Positions 1-12,377 of a stretch of 64,000 nucleotides of DNA are shown piece after piece. Made by a program: the position numbers and the translations under genes. A model generated the notes under the pieces. That model was not told the origin of the DNA. It made no database searches and worked only from the letters and a program-made list of their open reading frames with translations. Position 1 is the first letter of the stretch; each line of letters begins with the position of its first letter. The stretch comes from Membranipora membranacea (taxonomy: Eukaryota; Bryozoa; Gymnolaemata; Cheilostomatida; Membraniporidae), in contig OU612072.1 of assembly GCA_914767715.1 (NCBI GenBank), forward strand, positions 17,916,001-17,980,000. Direction: 5' to 3'.

Positions 1-143
1 TACTTACCTACCCAGTCTCATACTCTACTTAAATTTTCTACTGACATAGGTTGTTTACATACTTACTTACTTGCAAACTTACCTAGTTATTTAATTTCTT
101 TCATAGGTTACTTACTTACATTACATACTTACTCTTATTCCAG

Positions 144-1975
144 CCCACTTCTATCTCACCCGTCTGCTCATGCCAGCGCTGAATGAAGCCGGTAGACCAG
201 ATCAGAAATCTCGAGTCGTAGTTCTGTCATCTCGAGCTCATAAGATTGGAGTCAATCATATCGACTACGAGGGACTCAAGGTATGAGCTAATGTGCAACC
301 CATGTATTGGGTCTGTGAATTATGTGTTACATGTAACTGTTAACATTTGGGATGGGAGCTGGAAAGCTTATAACCTAGATCAAGTTTAATCCAATTCTTT
401 GCATTCCAGCTGCGCCCTTCCACTGGTCACGCCAGTGGATCAGCGGCAACTCCGAATACAGGCAAACGCGCTTGGTCTAATTACAAACATAGCTTATGCT
501 ATCCTAACAGCTTAACTGTATCACATCGCTGTTCTTGATGACTTAAGACAAATGTGACGGAGTAAGGTATTTCAGAATACTGCTGAATTGATTATGAGAA
601 GCGGAGGTGACACAATCTGATATTCGTTTTAGTTATCTGGCAAAATAGAGCAGTGTTAATTCAATATTTTTTGCCTTGTTCTTACTCAATTAATATCAAT
701 GAGACATGAGACTCCTTGTTGATATAAAAGCTGAACACTTTATCACATGGATGATTATCACGATCATATTCATTATATACTATATATTATATATTGATTA
801 TATATTCACACAGAGAGGAACACAGATGGGATATCAGTATGGGATGAGTAAACTTGCTAATATCCTCTTCTGTAGATATCTCAACACCCTCATTACAGGT
901 ACTTACCATACTTACTGTACTAACAAGAACTTACTGTACTTGCAGATACTTACCAAATCTGACACCAGTCTGTGAGCTCAGCCTGAATAGGGGTAGTCTA
1001 AGCTCTTAGACTACTGTAAATCATGTTTGATCAGATTTGTTGGTGACTCTGTTGATGTGCTGAAGTAAAAAAAACACATGCGTCTTGTGCTCAATACGCA
1101 ACAATCATAGCAGAGGCGGGCTACAAGATGATATCTCAATAATGTGCTTCAAATTTCAGGCTCTTATTTATCCACTTTATTCACTGATCAACTCTCTTTC
1201 TTATTTTATTAGACAGAAACATTACCGTTAACTCAGTCCATCCTGGTACTGTGAAGACTGAGTTCTTCAGAAGTTACCTGCCTCTCCCATCATTTCTCTA
1301 CGCTATATTGGGGGTGGTCCTCTTCCCTGTCTCACACTTATTGTACACAGAGGACGAAGGAGCTCAGACTCAGATATGGGCTTCTGTTGATGAAAGTATG
1401 GAAGGGATCTCAGGCAAATATTTACAGTAAGTAGCTAAGGCTATGAAATAAAACAGTGTGCTGACACCAGCGCATGTGAGTCAATGTAGGTTAATACTCA
1501 GTATTGAAGTCAGTCTGAGTTAGTTCGTTGGTAAGGTCTGAGATAGAATCCCTGTCAAACCAGATATAAACCTAAGATATTAAACAAGAGACTGTGTATT
1601 GGAAAAGGTGAATCGTACAACCCAAATTATAGCTGAAGGTCGGAAAGAAGATGATACTTAGATTATATGTGTTTAATTAGGCTTTCATCATGTTATATAT
1701 GACAATGCAGTGTATGGCTATTGCTGATAAACCTCAGACTACGTGTTAACTTCTCGCTTATACAGAGCAAGACTAATGATCCTAAAAATATTGCTCACCC
1801 CACAGTTCAATCAGTGGCATTATCTCCTTCAGCTCCCAAATTCACCACATGTTTATTTTACAGATCATGTTCTGTATCATCTCCTAGTAAAGCTGCGCAG
1901 GATGATGAGGAAGCTGCAAAGCTCTGGATGTGGAGCTGCAGTAAAACTAGGTTACCACTTGACCTAGAAAACTAG
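144..1975 (+). CDS. Short-chain dehydrogenase/reductase, retinol dehydrogenase-like (3' exons only)
   Basis: NAD(P)-dependent oxidoreductase of the classical SDR family, closest in feel to the RDH11-14/WWOX-like group. Four exons join in phase: 144-280, 814-898, 1213-1426, 1864-1975 (stop TAG at 1973). Seen in the translation: the SDR strand ending VVVLSSRAH with the catalytic Ser, the active-site Tyr-x3-Lys as YGMSKLAN, the post-catalytic NITVNSVHPGTVKTEFF segment, and a C-terminus with SPSKAAQDDEEAAKLW, a pattern typical of RDH11-type proteins. The Rossmann glycine motif and the start codon lie upstream of the window, so the gene is cut by the window edge. The stretch between the two central exons is shorter than usual for the family. 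The substrate (retinoid, steroid or lipid aldehyde) cannot be told. Confidence 0.85.
391..475. repeat. Foldback element, family F2 copy 1
   Basis: Imperfect inverted repeat in an SDR intron. The arms meet at CCACTGG / CCAGTGG around 420-437 and extend outward through a TTTGCATTCC / GAATACAGGCAAA pair. The same arm sequence recurs at 4190-4292, so this is a dispersed family. No clear target duplication seen. Confidence 0.6.
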
Positions 1976-3504
1976 CCAATCAATGATATGAGTAAGATCT
2001 CATACATACCTCGGTCCCCCTGCTCAGATTTGAATAGTACTTTAGTAGAACTTGGGAGTTGTCATACCTCATTCTAAGTAATGACAACTTCGCTTTTCAT
2101 GGCTACTGAGAGCAGATTATACATACCAGCATCAAGGTATTGTTGTGTGATATTTTCAGCAGCCAGGGGTTAGTTTAGCCAATGAGTAACAGTGGTTTAG
2201 TTAGCAGAATTTATAGGTTGTGAGCTGTAGTTACTGGTTTTGTACATATGGATGAAAAACCTCAAAACAGAGCTCTTACAGATCATTCGTATTAGCTGAC
2301 CATTTCCAGGACACTGGCATTGTGACTCTCAGGTTGTTGATGCTTCTGTAGTCTTATTTAACTATTCTGTTACAGATTACAGATGGTACCGTCCTCATGG
2401 CAAAGACTCTATGTTTGGAGACTGTTCTATTAACCAACAAATTTAGTTAAATTCTCAAATACTTCAATAATTAAACTGGTAGTGTTATTCCATTATCCAC
2501 CTAACCAGTATGACATTCAGAGTTTATTAACAGTAGTATGTCATCATGTGGCTCATATATTGATGTTAAAGCAATATTCGGTCAATGTGGTTTCATCACA
2601 AGTTGATTGGGTGATGCATGAAATTTTTGACATTGTTATATATATTATAAGTTTATATGTGTGCGTTTTAGGCATGCTATAGCTGTGGGTCCATATAACA
2701 TACACTTCAGGCCAAACATTGTACATCCTTGAGTCTTTCAACATATTCCAAATCATTACTTCTTAATTGCCAGTATCACTTTAACAGGAAAAACACACCT
2801 CTACATTTTATCAGAGCTTCATTGATCAATAATTAATCACTGATCATTACAATTATTGCAATAATACTGCTTGTTCAATATTTTGCTGCACAGTGTTTTA
2901 ATCACCTATCTGGTGTCTATATAATTTCCTGCCACTTTTGAGACAAAGATTTCAACCAAATAAATTATTTCCGATCTGATTACTGTTATGTCTAACTAAA
3001 TAACTCCAGGTTACTCCCAGAAAAATTATATGACCAACGGTTAAGCCTGGGGGCTGCGTGTCTGTAGTGCTCCCGAGAAATAGTCAATTACATAAAGATG
3101 AAAATATTCTAACAGTTGAAAAATTAAATGACAAAACAAATGCAGATGAGGCAACATTATCGTAATAAATTTCATGAAATGTGACCTTTTTGAAAATTTC
3201 CCCCTTGATTAATCATACAATAATCATGAGACAAAGTTCGAAGTTCAATTGATATTCGCAATGGTTGTTATCAAAGGCCAGGGGTGGTAAATCTGTCATA
3301 GAATACTTTCTGCCTTGAGAGTGATCTATCAATTTATATACATTTAGGTTTAAACGATATTATGTCACTGCAAAGTATTTCTGCTTGCGAGATTTAAGGA
3401 TGTTTTATTTTATTAAATGATAGGCAGGGAGAAATTATCACAAACTGATTCTCAGAGATCACTCTTTGGTGATGCCGATGAGTTTGTGACATCCTCTGTC
3501 CTAT
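1976..3504. other. Gene-free spacer between convergent genes
   Basis: AT-rich spacer between the stop of the SDR and the stop of the D8C gene. Short open frames here lack homology, codon bias or usable splice context. It should contain both 3' ends; the only clear poly(A) signal seen is the one for the D8C gene at 3404-3409. No RNA gene or repeat family recognised. Confidence 0.5.
3404..3409 (-). terminator. Poly(A) signal for the D8C gene
   Basis: TTTATT on the + strand reads AATAAA on the - strand, about 96 bases beyond the D8C stop codon at 3505, a normal distance for a 3' UTR end. Confidence 0.5.
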
Positions 3505-5309
3505 TTACTTCATACCACAGAAGGAATTATAGCACTGCATCTTTGAGTCGTCGTAACGGTAAATGAAATCATTGGGCTCGTTAGAACATCTCATAGCAGA
3601 CAGATCCCAGGTGACATGCTGACAGTTTCCTAGGAAAATATTATGACATATTGTAGTTTTGACTGGCAACTAGCCTGTCTTGACAAGCTTTGTTCGGTGG
3701 GGGGAGGGAACAAAGCTTGTCAACTCTTGCATGCTCGACTGTCGAGCAGCCGATAATAAATATTGTCTTCTCTTTCGATCGAGAAGACAATATTTAATAT
3801 CGGCTGCTCGACTATACAATTTGATTATTGAGATAAAGGAGTTATCTTCCCGATTGCAAGAGAAGACAATATTTAATATCGGCTGCTCGACAGTCGAGCA
3901 TGCAAGACAGGCTAACTGGCAACATAAGAGCGCATTTCAAGTCTTGACAGACAAAAAAATTACAAAACTGGACAAGACACCTTTATTAATACAATGCTGT
4001 GTAATGTCAATGGTTGTGTCGACAACTCTCTCGAATCGAACAAAAAGTTGTATTCATTGTTTGGGTTGTCTCCCCTGCATCCAACACAAAATAGATAAGG
4101 AAGATAATGTCTTCGTCTGACTACATGCTTGACTGATATGTTGTGAGGAGATGATTTCTGTTTGATCTACTGAGTTACCGCATGGATGTTTGGTCCATTT
4201 GCCTGCATTCGGAGTTGCTCCCCCTCCACTGGTTACGGTCCTGCATCGTGACCAGTGGAATGTGAACAACTGGAATGCAGGCAAATTGGATCAAGCTTGT
4301 TCTAGTGCTTAGATGTTTCACCCACCTGCATATCGTGTGTAAGCTTTGATAGCAGTTTCGTCTCCTATTCTGATATTAGTCGGGTGATTACTCCAGATAG
4401 ATCCAGCACTGCCGCAGCTTAGACTCTTAGGACACTTATCCAGCATTCTCTCTCCTATGTAGAACAAATACAAGTACAGCCCCTCTCTATCTGAGCATCA
4501 ATCATCACTTGGCCTCACTAACCGTTTCTGTTGATTGTTTTTTTGGGCGGCAGTATAACTATTAATCGAGTGATCATCAAGATAGAAAGATAAAAAAATT
4601 ACGATGCTGACAACAGCCATCATTTAAATTTATTGCCGGTTACCTTGCCAGTAATAGTTAGTCACTAGGTTGATCATTTGATTCAAGCTTATATATGTTA
4701 ACTTGGGTAGTTTCCGAAAAACAATTGCCTCTAGGGAAGCTCACACCCCCACCCATACTCACCTGCATCCATAGAGAATCTGAACCAGGGCCTGTTGTTC
4801 ATCTTCATCTCTGCGGGATCACACTGCCAGCTGAGCCCACCCTGCATTGGTTTGATATTTGAACCCTCATGATCAGCTCTCCATATCTCTGTCAGATTGA
4901 GCGCAGTGTAACACTCATCAGGAGTCGGTATGGGGGTCGTCGTCGGTACTGCGGTGGTGGTAGTGGTTGGTTCTGTGGTGGTGGTTTCTGTTGGTCTGGG
5001 CCTTGTAGCGAGCGGTCCGGCTTCTCCCTTATTGAGCTGACACTCTACATATAACTTCCTCAGGTTAGTATAGAGCTGCTTCTCCACTATCAGATCGGTC
5101 TGGTCGACAAGATCATCATAAGAGAGCTGTCGTCTCGCCACACTGAGAGGTTTGTAGTCAGCGCAGTCAGACTTGATCAGATCATGGAGGATAATTACTC
5201 GCTCACGATAACGAATCAGCTCCGCATCTCTCCCTGTCTGCATCAGAGAATCGGCAGCAGCGAGATAACAGAACGCTGCCACAAAAAGTGTGAGCTTCAG
5301 CATGGCCAT
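3505..5309 (-). CDS. Secreted uromodulin-type D8C-domain protein
   Basis: Three exons on the - strand: 4763-5309, 4326-4454, 3505-3629, giving about 266 residues with clean phases (1, 1). The start at 5309 is chosen because it gives a typical signal peptide (MAMLKLTLFVAAFCYLAAA) directly. Then comes a mostly helical region with two Cys, a Thr/Pro-rich mucin-like linker (roughly residues 107-135), and a C-terminal domain with exactly eight cysteines in the order of the D8C domain of uromodulin, GP2 and OIT3: DECYTALNLTEIW, WQCD, RPWFRF, DKCPKSLSC, GSIWSNHPT, GNCQHVTWD, MRCSNEP, MQCYNSFCG. The stop follows the last Cys by four residues, so there is no zona pellucida domain, GPI signal or membrane anchor. 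Probably an extracellular or mucus-layer protein; ligand unknown. The second intron carries two foldback insertions. Confidence 0.85.
3671..3914. mobile_element. TAG-CTA foldback element, copy 1 (244 bp) with exact 9-bp TSD
   Basis: Starts TAGCCTGTCTTG and ends CAAGACAGGCTA (terminal inverted repeat). It is flanked by ACTGGCAAC at 3662-3670 and again at 3915-3923, an exact 9-bp target duplication. Internally it has a second inverted repeat near the left end (GACAAGCTTTGTTC / GAACAAAGCTTGTC) and three copies, in alternating orientation, of a module containing GTCGAGCAGCCGAT and GAGAAGACAATATT. Sits in an intron of the D8C gene. No coding capacity. Confidence 0.9.
4190..4292. repeat. Foldback element, family F2 copy 2
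   Basis: Inverted repeat in the same D8C intron as the TAG-CTA element. The outer arms are CCATTTGCCTGCATTC and GAATGCAGGCAAATTGG, the inner arms CCACTGGT / ACCAGTGG. Related to 391-475. Confidence 0.7.
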
Positions 5310-6247
5310 CTTTACTCGGCTGACTTTTAGCACAAGAATAACCGGTGCGTTAATCTCAGACAATCATTAGCTAGGTACTTCTATGATCCTCATTCTTTTT
5401 AATGGACAGTGGTGTGCCCAAACATACTGTATTCTGGATCTTAGGCTATCAAATTGGTGAAGAAAAAACAAATGTGTTTTCCCATGGAGGTGATAACATG
5501 GTATTATACAATACAGTATGGATCTGGTTATATATTTCGCTTCAAGTTATCAGCCTTACCAGAAGATAAACCTGAATATGTGTATTGCTTCTGTTCAGAG
5601 ACAAGACTAAACTAGAAATATTTACAACTCCTAGTGCGACAAACTGAATTTGACCTTGAAATGTATCCACTCTGACATGCTTCAATAAGTGACTTCTCCA
5701 GTTCAGTAGCTATCTGATATGATTATTGTGAAGTATTTTAAACAACAAGGTAACAAAACACCCACAAATAAATAAAGGTCAAAAATCATAATAAACACAT
5801 AATAATTTAAGGGATTGGTGGGAGGAAAATAAGATGATCACTGCAGTTTATAACTGTACAACTTTTACTCTCTTGGTGAGGTTAATTGAAGTTAATTATA
5901 TGTGAGAGTTGAAATCACTGATTTTGTTGGGCTCAGAAGCTTTTCAACAAAAAAACTTAATTGCACTTCTGAGCACAGAGACAATGGAGCTCAGATAGGT
6001 AATAATAAGGAACTACACCTAGCCTCAGTAGGCTACCCAGCACAGCAGTCTGTCTGTCAAGGCTAGGTCTACACTACTGATCATATGTAAACTGTAAGGA
6101 TACTTTATCATACTCTAAAATAAAGCTTACAGCTCTCTGTTACACAAGAACAGCAATTAAACACAAAATTCTAGTACCAAACACTGAAGTGGTCAATTTC
6201 ATTATCAGCGAATTATCAGTGAATACTTTGTTCATAGCAGCGGTGAC
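5310..6247. other. Spacer between tandem minus-strand genes
   Basis: Holds the promoter side of the D8C gene and the 3' flank of NAA30. A short inverted pair (CCTAGCC...GGCTAGG, about 6008-6067) is the only structure noticed. No exon with homology. Confidence 0.45.
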
Positions 6248-9200
6248 TCATGTCAGCCATAGTTTGAGCCTGAAGGCGTCCACTCCGTTGAGATAATATT
6301 TATAAAGTCTCTTATCTCTGACAAACCCGAGCTTCTCGTACAGATTCAGAGCTGATACATTGGTAACTTCTGTCTCTAGTACTATCTGTAATACACAATA
6401 CAATACAAATATATAATAATATCTGTGAAGATAGCCATACAGATATATTTGGGTCAACTTTTTGTTATATAGCATTACTTTCATCTAACATGTTAAATTA
6501 TAGGTAGCAAATTTTTTATACATTTGCAGGAATTCAAGCAATGAAGGCCGCCTATCACAGATTTATGCACTGTTTCTTTACAAAGTTTAGTTAAATAGGA
6601 CAGAGAGAGTGAGATCCATGAGAAGACAGACACAACTCTGAGAGTTATCTGATCTGTCAAGCTGATGCAAGGATAAATGCATTACCATGTAACTAAAATG
6701 TATATAAAAAGCTAATGGCTTCCAACAAGAAGTCTATTGATGTTGAGTTTGATGGCTAGGTACCACAATATATTCCTCAGGACTGAGGCTAGTAGAAGCC
6801 CATCTCGTGGGTAAAAATGTTATATAAACACTAACCTCATCTGCACCGCTCTGTATTATCGCTTCTATAGCTATCCTCACCAGATTACTACCTGTCAACA
6901 TATAACATCATCACATAACGTAGACGTAATCGCATGACAAAGTCACATAACGTAATCACATAACGTCATGACATAACGTTGTCACATAACGTGAGTAAAT
7001 GAAGTTGACCCAAACTCCCTGCATTAACCTAGAAAATAGGTAGCCTATCAATTACATGCTCCTGAGTATCACAGCGAACAAAATATGACTGTGGTAATTG
7101 CAATATGATCTCAAGCTCTGGGTTTGCATTCGGTAACACCCAGTGTCGAATCACAAACATGTGATGTAGGCTGTGAAAAAATACAGCAGTTGTCTCTCCA
7201 CCATACATGACAAGTTGGTAGACCAAGAAATCAGGAGGTCTCCGCGGACGAACTCCCGATCCGGAGTACCACTCTGCGCGTCCCGCAGTGAAGGTGTAAT
7301 TTGGCCGTTGTTGTCATTTGTTTTAAGCCAAAATTAGAGCGTTAATATTATGAAATGCATAATTTTACCTGATTTTACAAATTATATTGTTGCACTTTAT
7401 CCGAACGAGGAGAGATGGTATGTTAATAGGCAATTATATCTAGATATATGTACTGTGGGGGTAGGAAAACATAGTTTTTCTTGCAACAAGAAGCTTAAAA
7501 AGTCTTCTGGGTGAAGGAAGCTGAAAAAAGGGAGGAAAAAGGGAGATAGGGAGGAGGTGGAAAATACCCCTAAAAACTGGGAGGCTCCCTACCAAAAAGG
7601 GAGACTTGTCAGGTATGCTCTCCACCAAACAAATTTATTTTTTTTATTTTTTAGGAGTAATAAGGTGGCAGGATGACATAACTCCTTTTACGAACGACAA
7701 ATCAAGGAGTAACAGGGCTATTACTCCTTGGACAAATCAACTCCCTTTTTCTGATACATATACGATATCTGAGTAATTGGTATTGGTATATTTCCATTTC
7801 TCTGTCTGACCAAGGTGTGAAAACATTGAAATGTTGTACCCTTTCTTACTCAATATAAATGTTGACATTGTTAAAAATCTCATATAGAACTGAAAAAAGT
7901 TTTACGAGCATTTTGAGTTGCGGGTGATTTCTGGACAGTATTTGGTACATTTAGTACACGGGAATTTCTCTTGAGATTATTATACTAATGCGCGAAAAAG
8001 TGAACGTGACTGGATGTACTACTAAAACGTGATTCAAAGCAGCAACAGTTTAACACCCACCTATTTTCTTACGCCGGTGTTCATGGTCGACAGCGAGCAT
8101 GGCTATATACCCCCGACTTCTCATAGTTCTCTTGTGAGGATCTATCTTACATACTATGGCACCTACTGTATTATCTTCCTCATCTGAGGCCTGAAACAAG
8201 ACATCACCAAGGATTTACTAATAAGGCATATTAGTACAGCGCGACAGGTTGTTTTAAATCGTGCCAATGGTACATTATACAAATACCCATACACTATATA
8301 TGCCTATATCATATTTGTAGCCTCACATTGAGGATTGATTATATTAAATCAAGTGGATAGGGTGGTGGCCACTCGATGACTTACGACTTTATAAAAGAGG
8401 ATGTCAACAATGGATGATGAAATTCACTTTGTACCAAGGATATTTAGTAGATGAGGTTTTACCGCTGTGAACATTTATTATTTTATAGATACAATATGTC
8501 CAAGGCCTTGAAACCACATTCACTCAGATCCTCAGCAGAAGGGCCAAATTATTATGACAGTCCTTAATTTTGGTAAACAAAAAGGGAAAACAGACAACTC
8601 TCTTATCTCTAGGGCCTAGATGTTGCAGAGTTATTCTGCCATGATTAACTCTTCCTGTTAAACCAAAACAATTAAAGAATTAACTCTTTGTGGTCATAAA
8701 TAGATCATGTGTTGTGTGAAATCATGATAGTCAAAAATGAGGGCAAAATAAGCTGCAAGTGGCACCCACAATATCAAAAAAGCACAAACATACAGCAACA
8801 AGGCATTCCCAGACTTTTAGTTTGACAATGCTACACATTCGATCGTGATGGAGATACACGTCTTAGCAGATAGAAGATACTTACAAGAAAGCAGAGGTTA
8901 GGCCAGTTATGGATGAAGTATCTGTAAGTGTATATAGAGTACGGCTCAGATAAATCCTTTGATATTAGAGACATGATATCAGGCATCTTAACCTCACACT
9001 GATATCTGATATAAGATATACCGAATCCATCGCGTGAGATAATCACAGTACTATCACTACTGGCTGACGGTACAATACTACTCTCTGGGGTGTTAGTCGG
9101 TGTTTTGAGTCCAGCAAACCCATTTACTTTTGGCGATTTGACATCATCCAGTGAAATGCTAGTGTCATTTGTTGATTTGTCTGTGGAGGGATGATCGTCA

Positions 9201-9409
9201 TTGGCTAGTTTATGTAATTTGTTGACAATCTGTTCATAATCTAATGCTGTTTTGGTTTGGTCTTCAGAATTCACAGCCTCCTGCGCAATTTCATCCTTTT
9301 GGTTATCAGCAGACTTTTCTCCATTGTGGGCTGCATGGTTCTGAGTTTCACTGTCTGTCCTAGAAAGGTCTGATGGTGCCAAATTTGAAGCTTCCTCACA
9401 ATCTGCCAT
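6248..9409 (-). CDS. NAA30: N-alpha-acetyltransferase 30 (NatC catalytic subunit)
   Basis: Transfers acetyl from acetyl-CoA to protein N-termini beginning Met-hydrophobic, within NatC (with NAA35 and NAA38) on ribosomes. Four exons: 8885-9409, 8061-8190, 6836-6891, 6248-6385; 282 residues, phases consistent, ATG at 9409. About 135 residues of acidic/Ser-Thr-rich disordered N-terminus precede the GNAT domain, as in animal NAA30. Family blocks seen: [58 protein letters not shown], and the C-terminal [15 protein letters not shown]. Odd point: the acetyl-CoA loop reads RRKKIGSNLV, so the first Gly of the R-x-x-G-x-G/A motif is Lys. The loop spans an exon junction. Intron 2 carries a degenerate tandem repeat. 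Confidence 0.93.
6908..6995. repeat. Degenerate CACATAACGT tandem repeat
   Basis: About five to six spaced copies of a (GT/AT)CACATAACGT motif, period roughly 15 bases, in intron 2 of NAA30. The copies contain CpG. Confidence 0.7.
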
Positions 9410-9953
9410 GCCTTCGCCTTACGTTCACCTATAAGTAGAAGGGCCTCATATTACCTACCAAGGATTCAACCAAAGAAATGCAGCAGAAGAGTTCATTGGT
9501 AGAAGGGGTGAGTATTTGAGCCAGAAGTTTAATACAATACCAACTCCATGGGTAGGCTGGATGTCCATTAACACTGACTTAAGAAGCATTTTCTGCACTT
9601 TCTTGTTCGGATAACAAGACCTCTCTCTCTCAGTGGGCTCATTACAAAAATAGCATCACTAATTTGAATCAAAATAACCCTGCCTAGCGTAAATCACATT
9701 TAATAATTTCTGTTTCTGAAAAATATATCTGAAATATAGTCTCTTGAACATTTACCACAAGTATCTTTGTTCAAATTGTTTCAATTGTTGGAACAAACTA
9801 ACTCAATCACAACACAGAACATGATTTTATGACAAGAGGAGCTGTAGAGAACTGAATCACAACATATTTAAAGGCCTACTCAAGCCTTGGCCTCACGAGG
9901 CTGTATTTTTCTTATGTTCAGGGTCAACAGGTCAATCGAACAGGGTAAAACTT

Positions 9954-10142
9954 ATAACTGAATAATAGATTGCTGAGCGGACCAGGCTTTACTGGCTGAC
10001 TATGTCATGTGTGAGAGGCTTGGAGGTGCTTTATTTTGGAAGGTATAGAAAGTTGAGACTATTAATAATTTTGCTGATTAAGCTATTATTTCAGTTGTAT
10101 AAGCAACAGCTTTGTTTGCTCAGCAATCTATTATTCAGTTAT
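9954..10142. repeat. Foldback element with 25-bp perfect arms
   Basis: Arms at 9954-9978 (starting ATAACTGAATAATAG) and 10118-10142 (ending CTATTATTCAGTTAT) are exact reverse complements, separated by about 139 bases. This is a MITE-like structure with no ORF. No target duplication could be recognised. Confidence 0.8.
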
Positions 10143-11254
10143 GTTTGAAGTGGAAGAGGTTGCTACAATTATTTTTAATTTATACAAGGTAGGCCTATCT
10201 ATGCATTTGGTTGGTGGTTGATCATCAACTTAGATTCAGCAAACCACCACTGGCTTGCAATCCCTAGGAGCAGACAGTTGTTCAAGTAGTTGCAAGTTGA
10301 TTGGCTACATGCCAGAATTCTGAAAATACCACTGCTCAAACAGATGCCTCAACAAATGAGGCACTCAGCCTTTATACCTGACATTGGTATTTAAGAGTGT
10401 TCTAAAGTAATTGAGGTAAGAATTGAGGTAAGAATTGATAGTATCCAAGAAGATACAACTACATTATTTAGCCTACATTTAAAATTTATGATGCATTCTC
10501 AATTCTTGACTCAATCAAACTACTCTAGTTAAATTACTCCTAGTAGTCAGGGAGTGATATCAGTGGGATTTCAAGATAGGCTCATGCTTACCGCAGTCCC
10601 TCTGTGCAAGAGGGGCCTGGACCAGGTTTAGGTATGTTCATATAATATAATATATATATAAATAAAATAAATCATCATCATTCTAATTTAATTAATTAAT
10701 ATTATTATTTAACTCCCATCAATATATCTCATACCTCTTCAGTAGCTTTTAATTGTTGGGAGCACCTGTGGAAATATTTATGATGTGTTTTTGATGGTGT
10801 ATACAGACAAAACATATAGATTTCAAGCCAATCTCTATACTTCCAATTTTTTTTCAATTTTCATGGGGGCTGCCATCTTGTTTTGTGACCTAGCTTAAAT
10901 AGATTTACTTTTGATTTTACTTGTCTCTTTCATGTTCAATTGTTGTTGAGCAAGAGATTTTAAATATCTTCACCATTGAGATTATATATTCATGATAAGA
11001 AACAAATCCTTGCAAGCAGTGAATTTAATGAGTTGTTTAGAGAGTATAACTGAATTTCCTAAGAGAAATTGCAAAATCCCATTTACAAAATCAAAGCTAG
11101 TTGGTTGTTGTGCAGAAAAGAAAGTTTGAGAAATCTTGCCACTCTGTTATAGTAGTCAATCTGACAAGTAAATACTTCTACTGGCTCCTCCTCTGGCTTA
11201 ACAGAGATTACCTTATTGTAGCTCTAAGTCTATTTGATTTGGGCATAGAATTGA

Positions 11255-11385
11255 TAGATAGAACATCATGACATAGAGTCTATCATAGACTAGAGATTCT
11301 ATAGATAGATCAATGAGGGAGTTCATTGGATAGATAGATAGAATATATATAGATAAATATATAAAAGATAGGTAATTAAATTATT
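11255..11385. repeat. Interrupted GATA/TAGA microsatellite
   Basis: Several blocks of (TAGA)n separated by short unique sequence. Confidence 0.75.
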
Positions 11386-11705
11386 AATTAAGAATAGAGA
11401 TAAATTGTACCAGCTTAGTAGCTAGTAGATTACTTACTGGATAGAGAAGACAGGTAAAAGTCAAGATAAATATGATAATAACTTACAATATAATATATCT
11501 TATATATATGATAGTACCAATCAATGAGTTCATTGATAGTACACCTACTTTTTTACCTCTTACCTCTTCTTCTTTACAGTCTTTAGCACGTAATAGAACA
11601 TAGCGCAAGCGGTACGCCTCATTAATTTCAATCCTTAGTCAGCATGTGATTCAAATCTGTCGCCTTGCGACTATTTTGCGTAGCATTAATATAAGTTTGA
11701 GGTCA

Positions 11706-12377
11706 TCACTGTGACCCCAGCTTTGCTTTGGTTTCACGAACTGTCTTTGGTAAGAAACTGTTATAGTACACTGATTTGTTGTCATATATCGTGGGGGGAT
11801 CTCCCCGAGTCACTGCCCTGGTAACTGCAACATTAGAGGGTCTATCGTTTATAAGTTCTTCATAAGCAGATGTGAGCGATTCGTTGTTTTCCTCATGGGA
11901 CAGCAGGCGAAGTAACAGAGCATGTCTTAATTTTGTTCGCCTATCAGCTAGGGTTTCTAATTCTAGTTTTTCTCGAACCTCTGTCACACTATCCCTCCCT
12001 TTGATGGTCGATATGAATCTTATGGCTTTGTGTTGCACCATCTCAATGTCATTTATTAAATAATCTAGTGTCGTATCCCAGACAGAAGCTGCATACTCAA
12101 CATGAGGTCTACATAGGCTGGTGTAGGCAAGGAGACGAGCGGATGCAGGGGCATCACATTGTGCGCGTTTGATCATGCCCAACTGTTTTTTAGCTTTTCC
12201 AATCTTACTATGAATGTGATTGTTAAATTTCAAATCCGACTGAAGAATGACGCCTAGGTAGCGAGTCTCCCGCACAGTCTCTAGGGTCGTCCCGTCTAGC
12301 ACATAGTTGGTATCGGGTATTGTTATGAATTTAATTAACCACAGATACTGGACTTTGGGACATACCCCCTGAATCAA
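11706..12377 (-). pseudogene. Non-LTR retrotransposon remnant (RT thumb and C-terminal region)
   Basis: The open frame encodes the region downstream of the reverse transcriptase catalytic motif of CR1/Jockey-like LINEs: ETRYLGVILQSDLKFNNHI, then KIGKAKKQLGMIKR, and CRPHVEYAASVWDTTL, a pattern shared by LINE ORF2 C-termini. The YxDD motif, endonuclease and 5' part are missing, so it is a 5'-truncated dead copy, though the remaining frame is open for 223 codons. Confidence 0.85.

Larger units (their letters stand above)
9410..11705. other. Gene-free upstream region of NAA30
   Basis: Contains the probable NAA30 promoter (just right of 9409), a foldback element at 9954-10142, AT and GATA microsatellite tracts, and no convincing exon on either strand. 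Confidence 0.5.

Noticed and set aside
3680-4120. 146-codon open frame on the + strand
   Set aside because: It runs through a foldback transposon inside a D8C intron; its reading is dictated by the palindrome.
7230-7290. CpG island or promoter in NAA30 intron 2
   Set aside because: Short GC-rich stretch with a small CTCCG/CGGAG inverted pair only; no adjacent exon or start site.
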